Below, piece by piece: positions 63,931 through 64,000 of a DNA stretch of 64,000 nucleotides. This DNA comes from an uncultured Oscillospiraceae bacterium (GTDB lineage Bacteria > Bacillota > Clostridia > Oscillospirales > Oscillospiraceae): positions 51,968 through 115,967 of the forward strand of contig CATKZW010000003.1 in NCBI GenBank assembly GCA_949841465.1. Direction: 5' to 3'. Below the pieces are notes generated by a model. The model saw only the letters and a program-made list of their open reading frames with translations, was not told the origin of the DNA and did no database searches. Position numbers and translations under genes: made by a program. How positions within the stretch are numbered: the stretch's first letter is position 1; each line of letters starts with the position of its first letter.

Positions 63931-63960
63931 TTGACAAAATGCGGTGCATGAGGGTATAAT
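63931..63960 (+). promoter_or_regulatory. Strong promoter TTGACA-18-TATAAT reading out of the window
   Basis: TTGACA 63931-63936, TATAAT 63955-63960. Confidence 0.65.
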
Positions 63961-64000
63961 GATCATGCCGAACCGAAAGGGGAGGCCGGAAGGGCACTGT

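Larger units (their letters stand above)
37880..63999. mobile_element. Integrated prophage-like element (contractile-tail, PBSX/Xkd-type tail module), left end in feoB, right end beyond window
   Basis: Large serine recombinase at left edge; repressor/operator region; replication and structural genes continuous to about 63 kb. Confidence 0.92.

Noticed and set aside
1-63999. CRISPR array, tRNA or rRNA genes
   Set aside because: No regularly spaced direct repeats and no tRNA/rRNA signature recognised by eye; absence was not tested with tools.

Overview
The window reads as a high-GC Firmicutes (Oscillospiraceae/Flavonifractor-like; taxonomy is inferred from gene order only) chromosome with two parts. 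(1) About 1-37.9 kb is core chromosome: atpB start (minus, partial), a coiled-coil/DivIVA-like protein, a GntR regulator with a lactate operon (glcD-type oxidase + larA), amidohydrolase, lepB, DHH phosphoesterase, ppdK, glnA, dapF, dapL, the complete spoIIIAA-AH operon, Asp23/Gls24, nusB, a TsaD-like paralog, xseA-xseB-ispA-dxs-tlyA-nadK-argR-recN, HAD phosphatase, T-box-tyrS, MATE transporter, SAM-I riboswitch-metK and feoA-feoB'. (2) About 37.9 kb to the window end is a prophage-like element. It starts exactly where feoB is truncated, next to a large serine recombinase. It carries a CI-type switch region with three operators at an exact 32-bp period, small ORFs, a replication module, ParA/DUF3102 genes, and a PBSX/Xkd-type contractile tail module. 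Main anomaly: the 335-aa ORF at 48128-49135 looks like an in-frame fusion of a PcfJ-like zinc-ribbon N-terminus to the C-terminal half of an HK97-fold major capsid protein. No terminase, portal or prohead protease is visible, while the tail module looks intact. This suggests a packaging-deficient element that could still make phage-tail-like particles (tailocin hypothesis). Other points of interest: an antisense 'moron' unit with its own promoter and terminator inside the tail operon, a canonical A_AAA_AAC -1 frameshift in the tail chaperone, twin 26-bp hairpin promoters in the early region, and a hairpin that sequesters the dapF start codon. All family names come from reading the translated sequences; no database search was run.
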